64,000 bases of DNA, from the NCBI GenBank assembly GCA_963813315.1, contig CAWEYO010000005.1, forward strand, positions 419,440 through 483,439. Direction: 5' to 3'. Positions within the stretch are counted from its first letter, which is position 1; each line of letters begins with the position of its first letter. A model generated the notes under the pieces. The model was given only the letters and a program-made list of their open reading frames with translations, was not told where the DNA came from and did not search any database. The stretch is from CAWEYO01 sp963813315. GTDB lineage: Bacteria > Pseudomonadota > Alphaproteobacteria > Rhizobiales > Rhizobiaceae. A program made the translations under genes and the position numbers. Positions 25,477 through 33,899 of the stretch are shown piece after piece.

Positions 25477-26367
25477 TCAACGCATTGTCTCGACATATTT
25501 TCGGTGGAAGTTCACATATCCCGTTTCCGTCTCCTTGAGATGGCGCTCTATCAGCGCGTGAAATCCCGGCAGTTGATGGAACGGCACTCCTGGGTAAGAA
25601 TGATGCTCCGCGTGAAAGGGCATGTTCCACGCCAGCTTGCGGATAAACCAGTTGGTCAAAGTGGTCCTGGAATTCTCCAGCATGTTCGCTACAAAAGGGC
25701 AGCGGCCATGTTCCGCCAACAGGTAAAGTCGCAGAAACGGCTGTCCCAGCAGCGCGGGCAAGATCCATACGTACAGCAGCGTTGTCGACCTGAAATAGAC
25801 GGCCAGTAGAAGCACAATGGCATAGACGGCGATCATGGCCCGCGCTTCGGCACACACCCTGATGCGGCCTGCTGGAGGCACATAGGGGTCCCGGCACCGA
25901 CCCGTAGCATTGATATAAAGCGTTTTGAAATGGTTCCACCACATCGGAATCCCAGACACATGGATGAAATACTGTGGCAAGGTTGCCGGCTTGGGATAAG
26001 CCAGTTCCGGATCATTCTCTGGATCCTGAGTGAACCGGTGGTGCGCGAAGTGGAAATAGCGGAACCAGTCTGCCGGCAGCGCGATCATAAGGCTGCACAC
26101 GCGCGCCACGATCTCGTTGAGCCGTTGCGTTTCGAAAGCCGTCCGATGAATCGTTTCGTGGAGAAGTGCGAACAGGAACGCGATCAGGATGCCCTGCGGA
26201 AGCATAAGAAGCGGCCACAAGGGGACCTTCGAGGCGATCAGCGATCCAACAACCACAATCGCCCCCCAATGCGCACAGAGTTGAATGACACCAGGGATAT
26301 CCGACTTAGCGATCAGCCGACTGCGCTCTTCTGGTGTCAATGATGCAATCACATCGCGATGGTCCAT
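25477..26367 (-). CDS. Membrane fatty acid desaturase
   Basis: The protein carries the three histidine boxes of the non-haem di-iron membrane desaturases: HETIH, HFAHHR and HAEHH, between hydrophobic segments (about residues 30-72 and 175-205, counted from this start). It would introduce a double bond into, or hydroxylate, a lipid acyl chain at the cytoplasmic membrane face. I chose the ATG at 26367 (MDHRDVIASLTPEER), where family-like sequence begins, giving 296 residues. An in-frame ATG at 26430 would add 21 less typical residues. No ferredoxin or reductase gene is adjacent. It is a minus-strand gene next to recombination debris. Confidence 0.82.
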   Translation of the reverse strand: MDHRDVIASLTPEERSRLIAKSDIPGVIQLCAHWGAIVVVGSLIASKVPLWPLLMLPQGILIAFLFALLHETIHRTAFETQRLNEIVARVCSLMIALPADWFRYFHFAHHRFTQDPENDPELAYPKPATLPQYFIHVSGIPMWWNHFKTLYINATGRCRDPYVPPAGRIRVCAEARAMIAVYAIVLLLAVYFRSTTLLYVWILPALLGQPFLRLYLLAEHGRCPFVANMLENSRTTLTNWFIRKLAWNMPFHAEHHSYPGVPFHQLPGFHALIERHLKETETGYVNFHRKYVETMR

Positions 26368-26426
26368 CGGTTTCATCCGGACTGACAATGTCGATGAACC
26401 CAGTGTAGTCAACAAAGAAAGCTTTT

Positions 26427-26600
26427 TCATATTGACGTTGTCACTACCGACGGTTCGCCGCCTCCTAGTGGAGGAACCTGCGCATCGCCGCTAGATGTGA
26501 GGAAGCCGTCGACGAGGTCAGACACGAGCGCCGCCACGCTACGGATGCTCTTCAGCGTCTCGGGATCTGGGTCGGCTGTGGTAGTGGTATCCCTGGTCAT
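26427..26600 (-). CDS. Possible 57-residue protein upstream of the desaturase
   Basis: An open frame from ATG at 26600 gives MTRDTTTTADPDPETLKS and so on: acidic, Thr-rich at the start, with a possible amphipathic helix SIRSVAALVSDLVDGFL, ending VVTTSI. It has no recognised family. Its stop overlaps the upstream in-frame desaturase ATG at 26430 as ATGA, which would allow coupling. However, there is no ribosome-binding site in front of 26600, and the upstream DNA is a dps fragment, so it may be chance. Confidence 0.3.
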   Translation of the reverse strand: MTRDTTTTADPDPETLKSIRSVAALVSDLVDGFLTSSGDAQVPPLGGGEPSVVTTSI

Positions 26601-26611
26601 TGCGCACGCTA

Positions 26612-26670
26612 GGCAATCTCGTCCGTCGTGGCGAAGATCTCTGCCGCCTGCTCATCGAGCATCAGATGAC
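26612..26670 (-). pseudogene. dps: Fragment of a dps gene
   Basis: Read on the minus strand, this 56-57 bp piece translates as HLMLDEQAAEIFATTDEIA and then TAG. It is identical to codons within the dps gene at 45721-45776 except for two third-position changes. Neither end continues into dps sequence, so it is a scrap left by recombination rather than a gene. Confidence 0.85.
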
Positions 26671-26688
26671 GGCAATTCCTCCATGCGG

Positions 26689-26880
26689 CTACGACGGCAG
26701 CGGCTTGCCGCCATGCTCGGCGACCATGTACTCGGCGTACCAGTCGGGCCAATTGGTGTCGTACTGGCCGCCGGTCCGCTTCTCGTGCTCGCCATGTGCT
26801 GTCGCGGCGCGTCTCAGCGCAGCTGCGAGCTCAGCCGACGAGGTGAACGTTGTGTCACCGGCGTCCAGGCGTCCCGGGGC
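26689..26880 (-). pseudogene. C-terminal fragment of a VOC/glyoxalase-type protein
   Basis: The minus-strand frame reads GAPGRLDAGDTTFTSSAEL, then AAALRRAATAHGEHEKRTGG, QYDTNWPDWYAEYMVAEHGG and KPLPS before a TAG. This is the C-terminal extension seen in a group of glyoxalase/bleomycin-resistance-fold proteins (HGEHEKR...NWPDWYAEYM). The VOC domain that should precede it is absent: a stop lies just upstream, next to the epoxide hydrolase gene. So only about 65 codons remain. Confidence 0.65.
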
Positions 26881-26895
26881 GCCGCCCCGTTCATC

Positions 26896-28200
26896 TCAAA
26901 TCGATTGCCGCAGCGGCCTGAACGCGGCTCGGAGCTCGGTGGAGAAAAGCTCCGGTTGCTCCCACGCCGCGAAGTGACCACCCTTGTCGACCTCGTGGAA
27001 GTAGATCAGGTTACGGTAGGCGCGCCGGGCCCACGTCTCCGGAACTCGATAGACCTCGTTCGGAAACACCGTGATGGCCACCGGGAGCGAGATCTCGGCG
27101 GTTTTCTGCGCCGCCGCACTGGTAACGCCCCGTCCGCTGTTCTCCCAGTACAGCCGCGCCGCAGACGTTCCACTGTTCGTCAGCCAGTACAGCGAGATGT
27201 CGTCAAGCACCTCGTCTTTCGTCGGCGACGTGTCGGCATCACTGCCGTATGTCCACTGCCCGAAGCCTGGATGCCCGAGCAGCCACGCCGCAAGGCCGGC
27301 CGGTGAATCCGTCACGCCGTAGCCGATCGTCTGCGGCCGCGCAGTCATCATTACCACGTAGGCCGTATTCCCCATCTTGGCGGAAGCGATGAGCGAATCG
27401 AATACCGCGTGTTCCTTCTCGGAGAGTCCCGTCGGCGCAGGTCCGCCGACGGGGATGACCGCAGCCACCTCGGGAGGCACCGCCGCTGGCAAGTTGATGT
27501 GGATGCCCAGCAAACCTGCAGGCGCCTGGCGCGCCATCGCGCCGGAAATGGGGGAGCCCCAGTCACCACCTTGGGCGACGTAGCGGGTGTAGCCGAGGCG
27601 CTTCATCAGCACCGCCCAGGTTCGCGCGATGCGGTCGGGGCCCCAACCGGTGCCGGTGGGCTTGCCTGAAAAGCCGTAGCCCGGCATCGATGGAACAATC
27701 ACGTCGAACGCATCCTCCGCGCGGCCGCCGTGCGCAGTCGGATCAACGAGCGGGCCGATTACCTTGAGCTGCTCGAACACCGATCCCGGCCAGCCGTGGG
27801 TGATGATCACCGGCAGAGCATTGGGGTGCTTCGAGCGAACATGAATGAAGTGGATGTCGAGGCCGTCGACCTCGGTGATGAACTGGGGGTAGGCGTTGAG
27901 CTTGGCCTCACCCTTGCGCCAGTCGTAGCCGCTGCCCCAATACTCGACGAGCGGCCTGATCTTCGCGAGCTGTATGCCCTGCGATTGGTCATTGACCGTC
28001 TCGCGATCGGGCCAGCGGGTTGCGGCTACGCGCCGGCGGAGCTCGTCGACCTCATCCTGGGCGATGCTGGCGGTAAAGGGGCGGATCGAGCCGCCGCCCG
28101 CCGCCGCGTGCAGCATCCCGGGAAGCATACCGATCGCTCCGGTGGCAGCCGTCGCGGCAAGTAGTTCGCGCCGCGTGGGCAATAGCGATATGGCTGACAT
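26896..28200 (-). CDS. Exported epoxide hydrolase, alpha/beta fold with EHN domain
   Basis: The 434-residue protein has a Tat-type leader (TRRELLAATAATGAIGMLPGML) and then the N-terminal epoxide hydrolase domain (about residues 40-150, SIRPFTASIAQDEVDELRRR). The alpha/beta hydrolase core follows, with oxyanion-hole HGWPGS, nucleophile Asp in VAQGGDWGS, and catalytic His in DKGGHFAAWEQPELF. It would hydrate epoxides to diols outside the cytoplasm. The similar juvenile-hormone-type hydrolases are the nearest family. The Arg-Arg motif is genuine, so folded export is likely. It is the first gene of a loose minus-strand group of detoxification genes. Confidence 0.88.
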   Translation of the reverse strand: MSAISLLPTRRELLAATAATGAIGMLPGMLHAAAGGGSIRPFTASIAQDEVDELRRRVAATRWPDRETVNDQSQGIQLAKIRPLVEYWGSGYDWRKGEAKLNAYPQFITEVDGLDIHFIHVRSKHPNALPVIITHGWPGSVFEQLKVIGPLVDPTAHGGRAEDAFDVIVPSMPGYGFSGKPTGTGWGPDRIARTWAVLMKRLGYTRYVAQGGDWGSPISGAMARQAPAGLLGIHINLPAAVPPEVAAVIPVGGPAPTGLSEKEHAVFDSLIASAKMGNTAYVVMMTARPQTIGYGVTDSPAGLAAWLLGHPGFGQWTYGSDADTSPTKDEVLDDISLYWLTNSGTSAARLYWENSGRGVTSAAAQKTAEISLPVAITVFPNEVYRVPETWARRAYRNLIYFHEVDKGGHFAAWEQPELFSTELRAAFRPLRQSI

Positions 28201-28381
28201 GACGTCCTCCTCTGTCTACCCGATCTGTTCGCATGTTGCCCGCAGATCGATCGTCAGCGGGGCCAAATCTATTTCACGTTGGTATCGGCAATACTATCGG
28301 GTTTGGTTTACAGGTGAGCAGTTCTTCGACGGAGAACCGGCACCAAGGCCTGGTGGAAATCTGCATTGGTTGGCGCCATAC

Positions 28382-28849
28382 TCAGCTCGAAACTTTGCGC
28401 GGAACGACGAGCTTGGCCTTGAGCGTCTGAAGAACTTCGCCACGTTGATTAATCGTGCGGCTGAGTATGACTGCAATGCCGCGATCGGGCCGCGAGCGCG
28501 AAGGCGTGATCTCGACCACTTCGCTTTCAACGTGCAGGGTATCGCCGGGACGTGTCGGGGCTGGCCAGTTGATCTCTCCCCCCGCGCCGATGATTCCGCC
28601 CGCCAAGGGCAAGCCGCTCTCGACATTGAGACGCATCGTAATTGAGGCCGTGTGCCAGCCGCTTGCCGCCAAGCCCTTGAAGAATGTGTCCTCGGCGGAC
28701 TTCTCGTCAGTATGAAAGGGCTGCGGATCAAATTGCACCGCGAATGCGGTAATCTGCGCTTCGTCAATCGTATGTGTTGCGCTCGTGAAGCGCTGTCCGA
28801 CGTAGAGGTCGTCCAGATAGAGACGCTCTCTCGGGATCGACTTGCTCAT
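28382..28849 (-). CDS. MaoC-like hot-dog dehydratase
   Basis: The 155-residue protein is a single hot-dog domain of the MaoC family, with the hydratase-type motif AVQFDPQPFHTDEKSAEDTFFKGLAASGWHT that carries the catalytic Asp and His. Relatives hydrate trans-2-enoyl-CoA, or act on mesaconyl-type substrates. The C-terminus has the usual VILSRTINQRGEVLQTLKAKL strand pair. The neighbours give no clear pathway. The gap of 180 bp to the epoxide hydrolase contains nothing recognisable. Confidence 0.85.
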   Translation of the reverse strand: MSKSIPRERLYLDDLYVGQRFTSATHTIDEAQITAFAVQFDPQPFHTDEKSAEDTFFKGLAASGWHTASITMRLNVESGLPLAGGIIGAGGEINWPAPTRPGDTLHVESEVVEITPSRSRPDRGIAVILSRTINQRGEVLQTLKAKLVVPRKVSS

Positions 28850-29037
28850 GCCTTACTCCTTCTCGTTGGCTCTCTCGTTTTTCGTAATTGCCGGCCGTCG
28901 GCACGTTGCAATGAGGATGCGCAGGTTCGGCCCCGAGAACAGCATTGGCGCGAAGGTGAAGTCACATCCACATCACTCGCCGTCCGCACCATGTGCTTCC
29001 GGCTCTTTACCACTGTGGAACATGCGTCACGACCGGA

Positions 29038-30057
29038 CTATTGATCGGTCGTTATCACCATCCGGAACCTGGCTGCGCCGCTCATCATCCGCTCATAGGC
29101 TTCGGCTGCCCGCTGAAGCGGCATCGTTTCGATCATCGGCCGAATGTTGGTGAGGGCGCTGAATGCCAACGTGTCTTCAGAATCAATCGAGGTTCCTGAT
29201 GGCCATCCCTGAATCGCCCGGCGGCCGCCGATCAGCAGGAATGGCGAAACCCCGATGGGATCGGGTGAGGCGCCAACGACGATCATCTCGCCATTAACAG
29301 CCAGTCCACCAAGCACCGCGCTCATCGCCTGCGAATTGGTGACGGTGGCCAGGATCACGCGAGCCCCACCCAGCTTTTTCAGCTCGGCCACGACATCTTG
29401 GCTTGTGCTGTCGAAATAGTGATGAGCGCCAAGCTCGCGCGCCAGCGGCCCCTTGTCGGCGCCCCGCGCGATGGCGACCGTGCGGCAGCCCATTTTTGCG
29501 GCGAACTGCACACCGAGGTGACCGAGACCGCCGATGCCAAGCACCGCGACAGTATCGCCCGCACGGATCCCGCTGTTGCGCAATGCATTGTAGGTGGTGA
29601 TGCCCGCGCAGAGCAGCGGCGCAGCCTCGGCGGCCAGCAGATCATCCGGGATCTCAGCCAGAGCTTCGAAAGGCGCGACCATGTACTCGGCATAGCCGCC
29701 ATCATAGCTGATGCCGGGAATTTGCAGGTTCACGCAGGTGACGAAATCGCCTCGGCGGCAGGAGAGGCAATGGCCGCAATGGCCACCGTGCCAGCCAACG
29801 CCGACCCGCTGCCCCGGCTTCCAATTGGGCACACGCTCGCCCACCTTGTCGATGACTCCCACAACTTCGTGACCGGGCACGCGCGGATAGGCAATTCCCG
29901 GAAACGCCCCCTCTTTGGTCAAGGCATCGCTGTGACATACGCCGCACGCTTGCACCTTGATCAGGACCTGGCCCGCAGAGGGAATTGGGATCTCGCGTTC
30001 GACCAGTTCGAATGGTCCCTTGGCGCTTGTCACTTGAACAGCACGCATTCCTGGCAT
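29038..30057 (-). CDS. Zinc-dependent alcohol dehydrogenase
   Basis: A 339-residue medium-chain dehydrogenase. The catalytic-zinc site is CGVCHSD (Cys), with GHEVVGVI (His-Glu) and the later LLCAGITTY (Cys). The structural-zinc lobe has the four Cys of GHCGHCLSCRRGDFVTC. The Rossmann motif GIGGLGHLGVQFA binds NAD(P). It resembles AdhA/AdhP-type ethanol or aldehyde dehydrogenases. The start MPGMRAVQV may actually be the second Met (30048). Its place among stress and detoxification genes suggests aldehyde or alcohol turnover. Confidence 0.9.
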   Translation of the reverse strand: MPGMRAVQVTSAKGPFELVEREIPIPSAGQVLIKVQACGVCHSDALTKEGAFPGIAYPRVPGHEVVGVIDKVGERVPNWKPGQRVGVGWHGGHCGHCLSCRRGDFVTCVNLQIPGISYDGGYAEYMVAPFEALAEIPDDLLAAEAAPLLCAGITTYNALRNSGIRAGDTVAVLGIGGLGHLGVQFAAKMGCRTVAIARGADKGPLARELGAHHYFDSTSQDVVAELKKLGGARVILATVTNSQAMSAVLGGLAVNGEMIVVGASPDPIGVSPFLLIGGRRAIQGWPSGTSIDSEDTLAFSALTNIRPMIETMPLQRAAEAYERMMSGAARFRMVITTDQ

Positions 30058-30121
30058 GAGAGCCTCCCGTCAATGGCGTTGCGTCGGGTATCAATTGACC
30101 GAGTTGAAAGTCATGCGCTGC

Positions 30122-30616
30122 CTAAAAATCAGCGCTGGCCTTGACGTAAATTGCCGCAATTGCTTCGATGCCGCGCTGATCATCGAGATCGAACCGCGAA
30201 AGCAGAGGGCTGTCGAGGTCGATGACACCAAAGATTCGACGATCCCGGATCAACGGCACCACAAGCTCCGAGCGCGAGGCAGCATCACAGGCGATGTGAT
30301 CGGCAAAGGCGTGCACGTCCTCAATCAGCATGGACTGCCGCCGTTCGACCGCCGTCCCACAGACACCGCGACCCACAGCGATGCGCACACAGGCCGGCCT
30401 GCCCTGGAAGGGTCCCAGAACCAGCTCTTCAGGCGATCGCAGGAAGTAAAAGCCGGCCCAGTTCAAATCGGGAAGACTGGCGAACAAGAGCGCCGCGGTA
30501 TTGGCAGCATTCGCAATTGCATCGCGCTCGCCGCTGAGCAAGCCGCCGACCTGCTGCGCCAGCTCCCGGTAGAGCTCGACTTTATCGCTGACTGCTATCG
30601 CTGTTTCTTCGAACAT
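30122..30616 (-). CDS. Free methionine-(R)-sulfoxide reductase, GAF domain
   Basis: The 164-residue GAF-domain protein belongs to the fRMsr (YebR/MsrC) family, which reduces free methionine-R-sulfoxide with thioredoxin. The three catalytic-site cysteines are at residues 76 (FQGRPAC), 86 (GRGVCG) and 110 (DHIACD). Their 10 and 24 residue spacing is that of the E. coli enzyme. The length is normal. It is divided from the alcohol dehydrogenase by only 64 bp and may share its message. It fits the oxidative-stress theme of the region. Confidence 0.9.
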   Translation of the reverse strand: MFEETAIAVSDKVELYRELAQQVGGLLSGERDAIANAANTAALLFASLPDLNWAGFYFLRSPEELVLGPFQGRPACVRIAVGRGVCGTAVERRQSMLIEDVHAFADHIACDAASRSELVVPLIRDRRIFGVIDLDSPLLSRFDLDDQRGIEAIAAIYVKASADF

Positions 30617-30788
30617 CGGTGCATCCTAGCTCAGCACCCCTGGACAATCCATGGCTGCAATTTCCATCATTGCTTGACAGCAATACTGGGACAGAACGCG
30701 ATGCCTTATGAACATATGTCATCGCCAAATGAGGAGTCTGGGCAACGACACGCGGGCGGCCGCGACCCTTGCCCTCGGGCTCGCAGCC

Positions 30789-31385
30789 TCAGGTCGCCCT
30801 GGTCTCCGCACGTTTGGCCTTGGTTGCCTCGCCCCACCATATCAATTGGTCAAGCATGTCCTTGGCCGAAGGCATGATCGCATCCTCAATGACCGGCAGC
30901 GGCTGGTTACCCATGCCGGGATGAACCTTGTAGAATTCCGAACCTCCGATATGCACTGCCGAGCGCAGATTGACCATGTGAAGCTCGGTGGCACTGGTGC
31001 GGGCGTGCTCGATGGCACGGGCGGCGCCGACGACCCCGTAGCCCACGAACCCGATCGGCTTTCTGTTCCATTCATTGTAGGCCTGGTCGAACGCGTTCTT
31101 GAGCGATGCAGGCATCGACCGGTTGTATTCCGGTGTTACCACGATGTAGCCGTCGAACTGGCCGATTTTCTGCTGCCAGGCGATAGCCTTCGGATCTTCA
31201 CTCGGGACCCAGAGGTTGGTTGCCTTCTCGTTGAAGAATGGCAGGTCGAACGCCTTCAGGTCGAGCAGTTCTACATCCAGCTCTTTCCGCTTTTGGGCGA
31301 GTTCGAATATCCACTGCGCAGGCGTCGGTCCGAAACGGGAATCGCGCGTGGAGCCGATGATAACGGCAATCTTCAGCTTGGACAT
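30789..31385 (-). CDS. NAD(P)H-dependent FMN reductase (flavodoxin-like)
   Basis: The 198-residue protein has the FMN-binding phosphate loop GSTRDSRFGPTPAQW near the N-terminus, the TPEYNRSMPASLKNAFD block (FMN ring contact), and the GFVGYGVVGAARAIEH segment. These are the three marks of the NADPH-dependent FMN reductase family that includes azoreductases and quinone or chromate reductases. The usual length is about 180-200. It is probably cytosolic and reduces quinones or similar electrophiles. It is not tightly linked to its neighbours (172 bp to fRMsr). Confidence 0.88.
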   Translation of the reverse strand: MSKLKIAVIIGSTRDSRFGPTPAQWIFELAQKRKELDVELLDLKAFDLPFFNEKATNLWVPSEDPKAIAWQQKIGQFDGYIVVTPEYNRSMPASLKNAFDQAYNEWNRKPIGFVGYGVVGAARAIEHARTSATELHMVNLRSAVHIGGSEFYKVHPGMGNQPLPVIEDAIMPSAKDMLDQLIWWGEATKAKRAETRAT

Positions 31386-31795
31386 ATTGCTACCTCATGC
31401 TTCGGGCTCGAAAGCTGTTGGGCTCAGGGTGCCGGGCAATCTTAGTTTCGAGCGGCATCCTTTCCAAGCCACGCATCGTACAAAATCGATGTCGTCGAGC
31501 ATTCTGGGTCCCGATCCCATGGCGGTGATCGGTTTTTCTGCGAAGGTGGAAGCAGCGGAAGGCGAGAGCCGTTCGCCGGCACAGGTGCGGCTCCGCGGCC
31601 GGCGGTCGCTCCGAGACCGCCGCCGGCCCACGAGCAAGTAGTCGGGCGGCCTTACATCGAATACCGTCACAGTTGTTGCTCCCACCGTTCGATTTCCGGT
31701 GCCAAAACCCTATCTCATGACCAATGAGTAACGAATGGAATCGCGCTTCAGCCTCGAGGCGCGGGAATTCACCCAAATCAGGAGGTTCGAAAGCC
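31386..31795. other. Divergent intergenic region, no gene seen
   Basis: These 410 bp between the FMN reductase and the DUF899 gene contain a GC-rich inverted repeat (GCCGGCGGTC...GACCGCCGCCGGC, about 31598-31629) and no supported reading frame. Promoters for both flanking genes should be here. AGGAGG at about 31780 is the ribosome-binding site of the DUF899 gene. Confidence 0.55.
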
Positions 31796-32590
31796 ATGAC
31801 TACAACAGCCGAGAACAGACGGAAAAGCGAACAGCCTGCCATACACACACCAACGGTCGTGTCGCAGCAGGCGTGGGAGGCGGCCCGCGAGAAGCTGCTC
31901 GTGAAGGAAAAGGCGCAGACCCGCGCCCGCGACGCATTGGCCGCTGAGCGTCGGCGAATGCCGTGGATGGCCGTGGAAAAAGCGTTTGCGTTTGAAGGGC
32001 CCGCTGGCAAAGTCAGCCTGCTCGACCTTTTCGACGGCCGGCATCAGCTGATCGTCTACCGCGCCTTCTTCGAGCCGGGGGTGTTCGGCTGGCCCGACCA
32101 CGCCTGCCGGGGCTGCTCCATGGTGGCCGACCAGGTCGCCCATGTCGCCCACCTGAATGCACGCGACACCACTCTAGTCTTTGTCTCGCGTGCGCCCCAG
32201 GCGGACATCGCGCGGCTGAAGGCGCGGATGGGCTGGGAGATGCCGTGGTTCACAATCACGGACAGTTTCGATGCCGACTTCGGCGTGGACGAGTGGCACG
32301 GCACCAACGTGTTCTACCGAGACGGCGATCGCGTGTTCCGCACGTACTTCATCAACAACCGCGGCGACGAGCAGATGGGGAGCACCTGGAACTACCTCGA
32401 CATCACGCCGCTGGGCCGGCAGGAAGTCTGGGAGGACTCGCCCGAGGGCTATCCTCAGACCCCGACCTACAAGTGGTGGAACTGGCACGACAGCTACGTC
32501 GCAGACGCGGCACCCGACAAGAAGTGGGTCGAGGTGTCGAATGCTGGAGAGGCGGCGTTCCGGAACCAAGGGGCAAGCACGAAGCCATGA
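31796..32590 (+). CDS. DUF899 family protein, thioredoxin-like fold
   Basis: This 264-residue member of DUF899 has the family core: VSLLDLFDGRHQLIVYRAFFEP, the redox-like CRGCSMVADQVAHVAHLNARD (a CxxC), FVSRAPQADIARLKARMGWEMPWF, and the C-terminal GSTWNYLDITPLGRQEVWEDSPEGYPQ. The fold is predicted to be peroxiredoxin/thioredoxin-like; its function is unknown. The ATG at 31796 sits 10 bp after AGGAGG and begins at MTTTAENRRKSEQ; 24 in-frame upstream codons are less likely. A second, divergent DUF899 gene lies at 43851. Confidence 0.87.
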   Translation: MTTTAENRRKSEQPAIHTPTVVSQQAWEAAREKLLVKEKAQTRARDALAAERRRMPWMAVEKAFAFEGPAGKVSLLDLFDGRHQLIVYRAFFEPGVFGWPDHACRGCSMVADQVAHVAHLNARDTTLVFVSRAPQADIARLKARMGWEMPWFTITDSFDADFGVDEWHGTNVFYRDGDRVFRTYFINNRGDEQMGSTWNYLDITPLGRQEVWEDSPEGYPQTPTYKWWNWHDSYVADAAPDKKWVEVSNAGEAAFRNQGASTKP

Positions 32591-32721
32591 GCGAGGTTCC
32601 GGCGGAGATCATCCGACACGCTGCGACCCGCCGGAACGCCGCCGCGCTCAGGGCAGCCGATGGGCTGGCCCTCGCGCGGTTCGGCGGAGACGCTCTGTTC
32701 GGCTGCGCATGTCACCCCTGA
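32587..32721 (+). CDS. Possible 44-residue protein coupled to the DUF899 gene
   Basis: An ATG overlapping the DUF899 stop (ATGA) opens a 44-codon frame beginning MSEVPAEIIRHAATRRNAAA and ending FGCACHP. It has no recognised family; the composition is Ala/Arg-rich and helical. The overlap is the only reason to consider it. It could be chance in high-GC DNA. Confidence 0.25.
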   Translation: MSEVPAEIIRHAATRRNAAALRAADGLALARFGGDALFGCACHP

Positions 32722-32757
32722 CCGGAATGGTCCCGATGTACTTGCTGATGGGTGCCT

Positions 32758-33252
32758 TTACAGCCAGCGGCGGACACGAACTTTGTAGTCGCGGTAGGCG
32801 TCGCCGAAGCGCCGCTCGAGATATGCCTCCTCGCGCGCGACCACGCCGTAGCGCAGGATGGCGAAGAGGGGAAGCGCAAGGATGAGGACCCAAGGGCTGA
32901 GCGCGGCTATGCCGATGCCGGCATAGAGGAGGAACATGCCGACGTAGATCGGATTGCGGCTAAAGCCATGTATGCCAGTTGTGACCAGTGCACGGACAGG
33001 CTGGTTGGAGGGCACTGGCGTATCCGCGCGCGAGAAATTGCGAATTCCCGCGGCCATGATCGCGAGACCGCACATGATCAGTCCGCCGCCCGCCGTCCAA
33101 CGGACCAGGGCGGCCTCCGGAAAGGCGAGCGGCAAGGGCAGCATCCGATCCAGGGCAAGCCCCAGGAGGAGACAGGCGAGATAGAGCAGCGGCGGCCGCA
33201 CTATGACGCCGGTGGTTGCGGCGTCGCTGGACCGCTGGTGGGCAGAGGCCAT
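32758..33252 (-). CDS. Membrane methyltransferase of the ICMT/PEMT type
   Basis: The 164-residue protein has four or five hydrophobic segments and the family C-terminal signature: RALVTTGIHGFSRNPIYVGM, then REEAYLERRFGDAYRDYKVRVRRWL. This is typical of bacterial isoprenylcysteine carboxyl-methyltransferase / phospholipid N-methyltransferase relatives, where the R-NP and E-E-L-x-x-x-F-G motifs bind S-adenosylmethionine. The substrate is unknown. It is divergent from the MarR-type gene, with a palindrome between them, so MarR control is plausible. Confidence 0.85.
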   Translation of the reverse strand: MASAHQRSSDAATTGVIVRPPLLYLACLLLGLALDRMLPLPLAFPEAALVRWTAGGGLIMCGLAIMAAGIRNFSRADTPVPSNQPVRALVTTGIHGFSRNPIYVGMFLLYAGIGIAALSPWVLILALPLFAILRYGVVAREEAYLERRFGDAYRDYKVRVRRWL

Positions 33253-33319
33253 GTCGGCTCCTCCAACTTGCTGTGCAGTGCATCAAAGCAAAACGACAAT
33301 CTAGGTGTCATTATTAACC

Positions 33320-33340
33320 ATTGACAACATTGGTGTCAAT
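33320..33340. promoter_or_regulatory. Operator candidate for the MarR-type regulator
   Basis: ATTGACA-N7-TGTCAAT is a perfect 7-bp inverted repeat in the 116-bp gap between the divergent methyltransferase and MarR-type genes. A partial repeat, GGTGTCATTATTAACC, lies just left of it at about 33304-33319. The size and position suit a MarR dimer site. Confidence 0.6.
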
Positions 33341-33368
33341 CCGCAATCTCTGCACGGAGTGAAACGCG

Positions 33369-33899
33369 ATGGCGAAGGTGCGACAGAGGCGAGAGGCAGG
33401 TCTAGCCGCCAACAGCAAAGGCGAGTCGATCGCGGACCTGATGCTCGAAGTGGCGCAGTTCTTTTTTCGCTTGCGGGCCGTAGGTCAAAAAGCAGGGTTG
33501 ATCACGGGTTGGGGCGGCGGCGCGTTCGGTTTCATGCGCAGCCTGGCGCTGCGTGGCCCCCTCACCGTGCCACAGATCGCCCAGATGCGGCCGACCAGCC
33601 GCCAGCGCATGCAGCGGTTGGCGGACGAGTTGGCGGCCGAGGGGCTCGTGGAGTTCATTGACAATCCGCGGCATCGGCGCTCGAAACTGGTGCGCCTTAC
33701 GGCCAAGGGGAATGCAAGCTACCGCGAGTTGACCGCCCGGTTCCTTGCGATCGCCTCGACGATGGGCGCCGATATGAGCGAGGCGGACATCCGCAAGACC
33801 GCCGAAATCGTGCGACGGCTCAGCGATGAGACAAAAGTGCACTCGGGGCGGCTGCCGCAAAGTGTGAGGCTGGCCACGTCAGCGAGCGATGGTGTGTAA
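33369..33899 (+). CDS. MarR-type winged-helix transcriptional regulator
   Basis: The 176-residue protein has a winged-helix core at about residues 45-125. LTVPQIAQMRPTSRQRMQRLADELAAEGLVEF is the recognition region and DNPRHRRSKLVRLTAKG the wing, followed by a helical dimerisation end. These are the usual MarR features. It is divergent from the ICMT-like gene and probably represses that gene and itself through the palindrome at 33320-33340. The effector is unknown. Confidence 0.85.
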   Translation: MAKVRQRREAGLAANSKGESIADLMLEVAQFFFRLRAVGQKAGLITGWGGGAFGFMRSLALRGPLTVPQIAQMRPTSRQRMQRLADELAAEGLVEFIDNPRHRRSKLVRLTAKGNASYRELTARFLAIASTMGADMSEADIRKTAEIVRRLSDETKVHSGRLPQSVRLATSASDGV

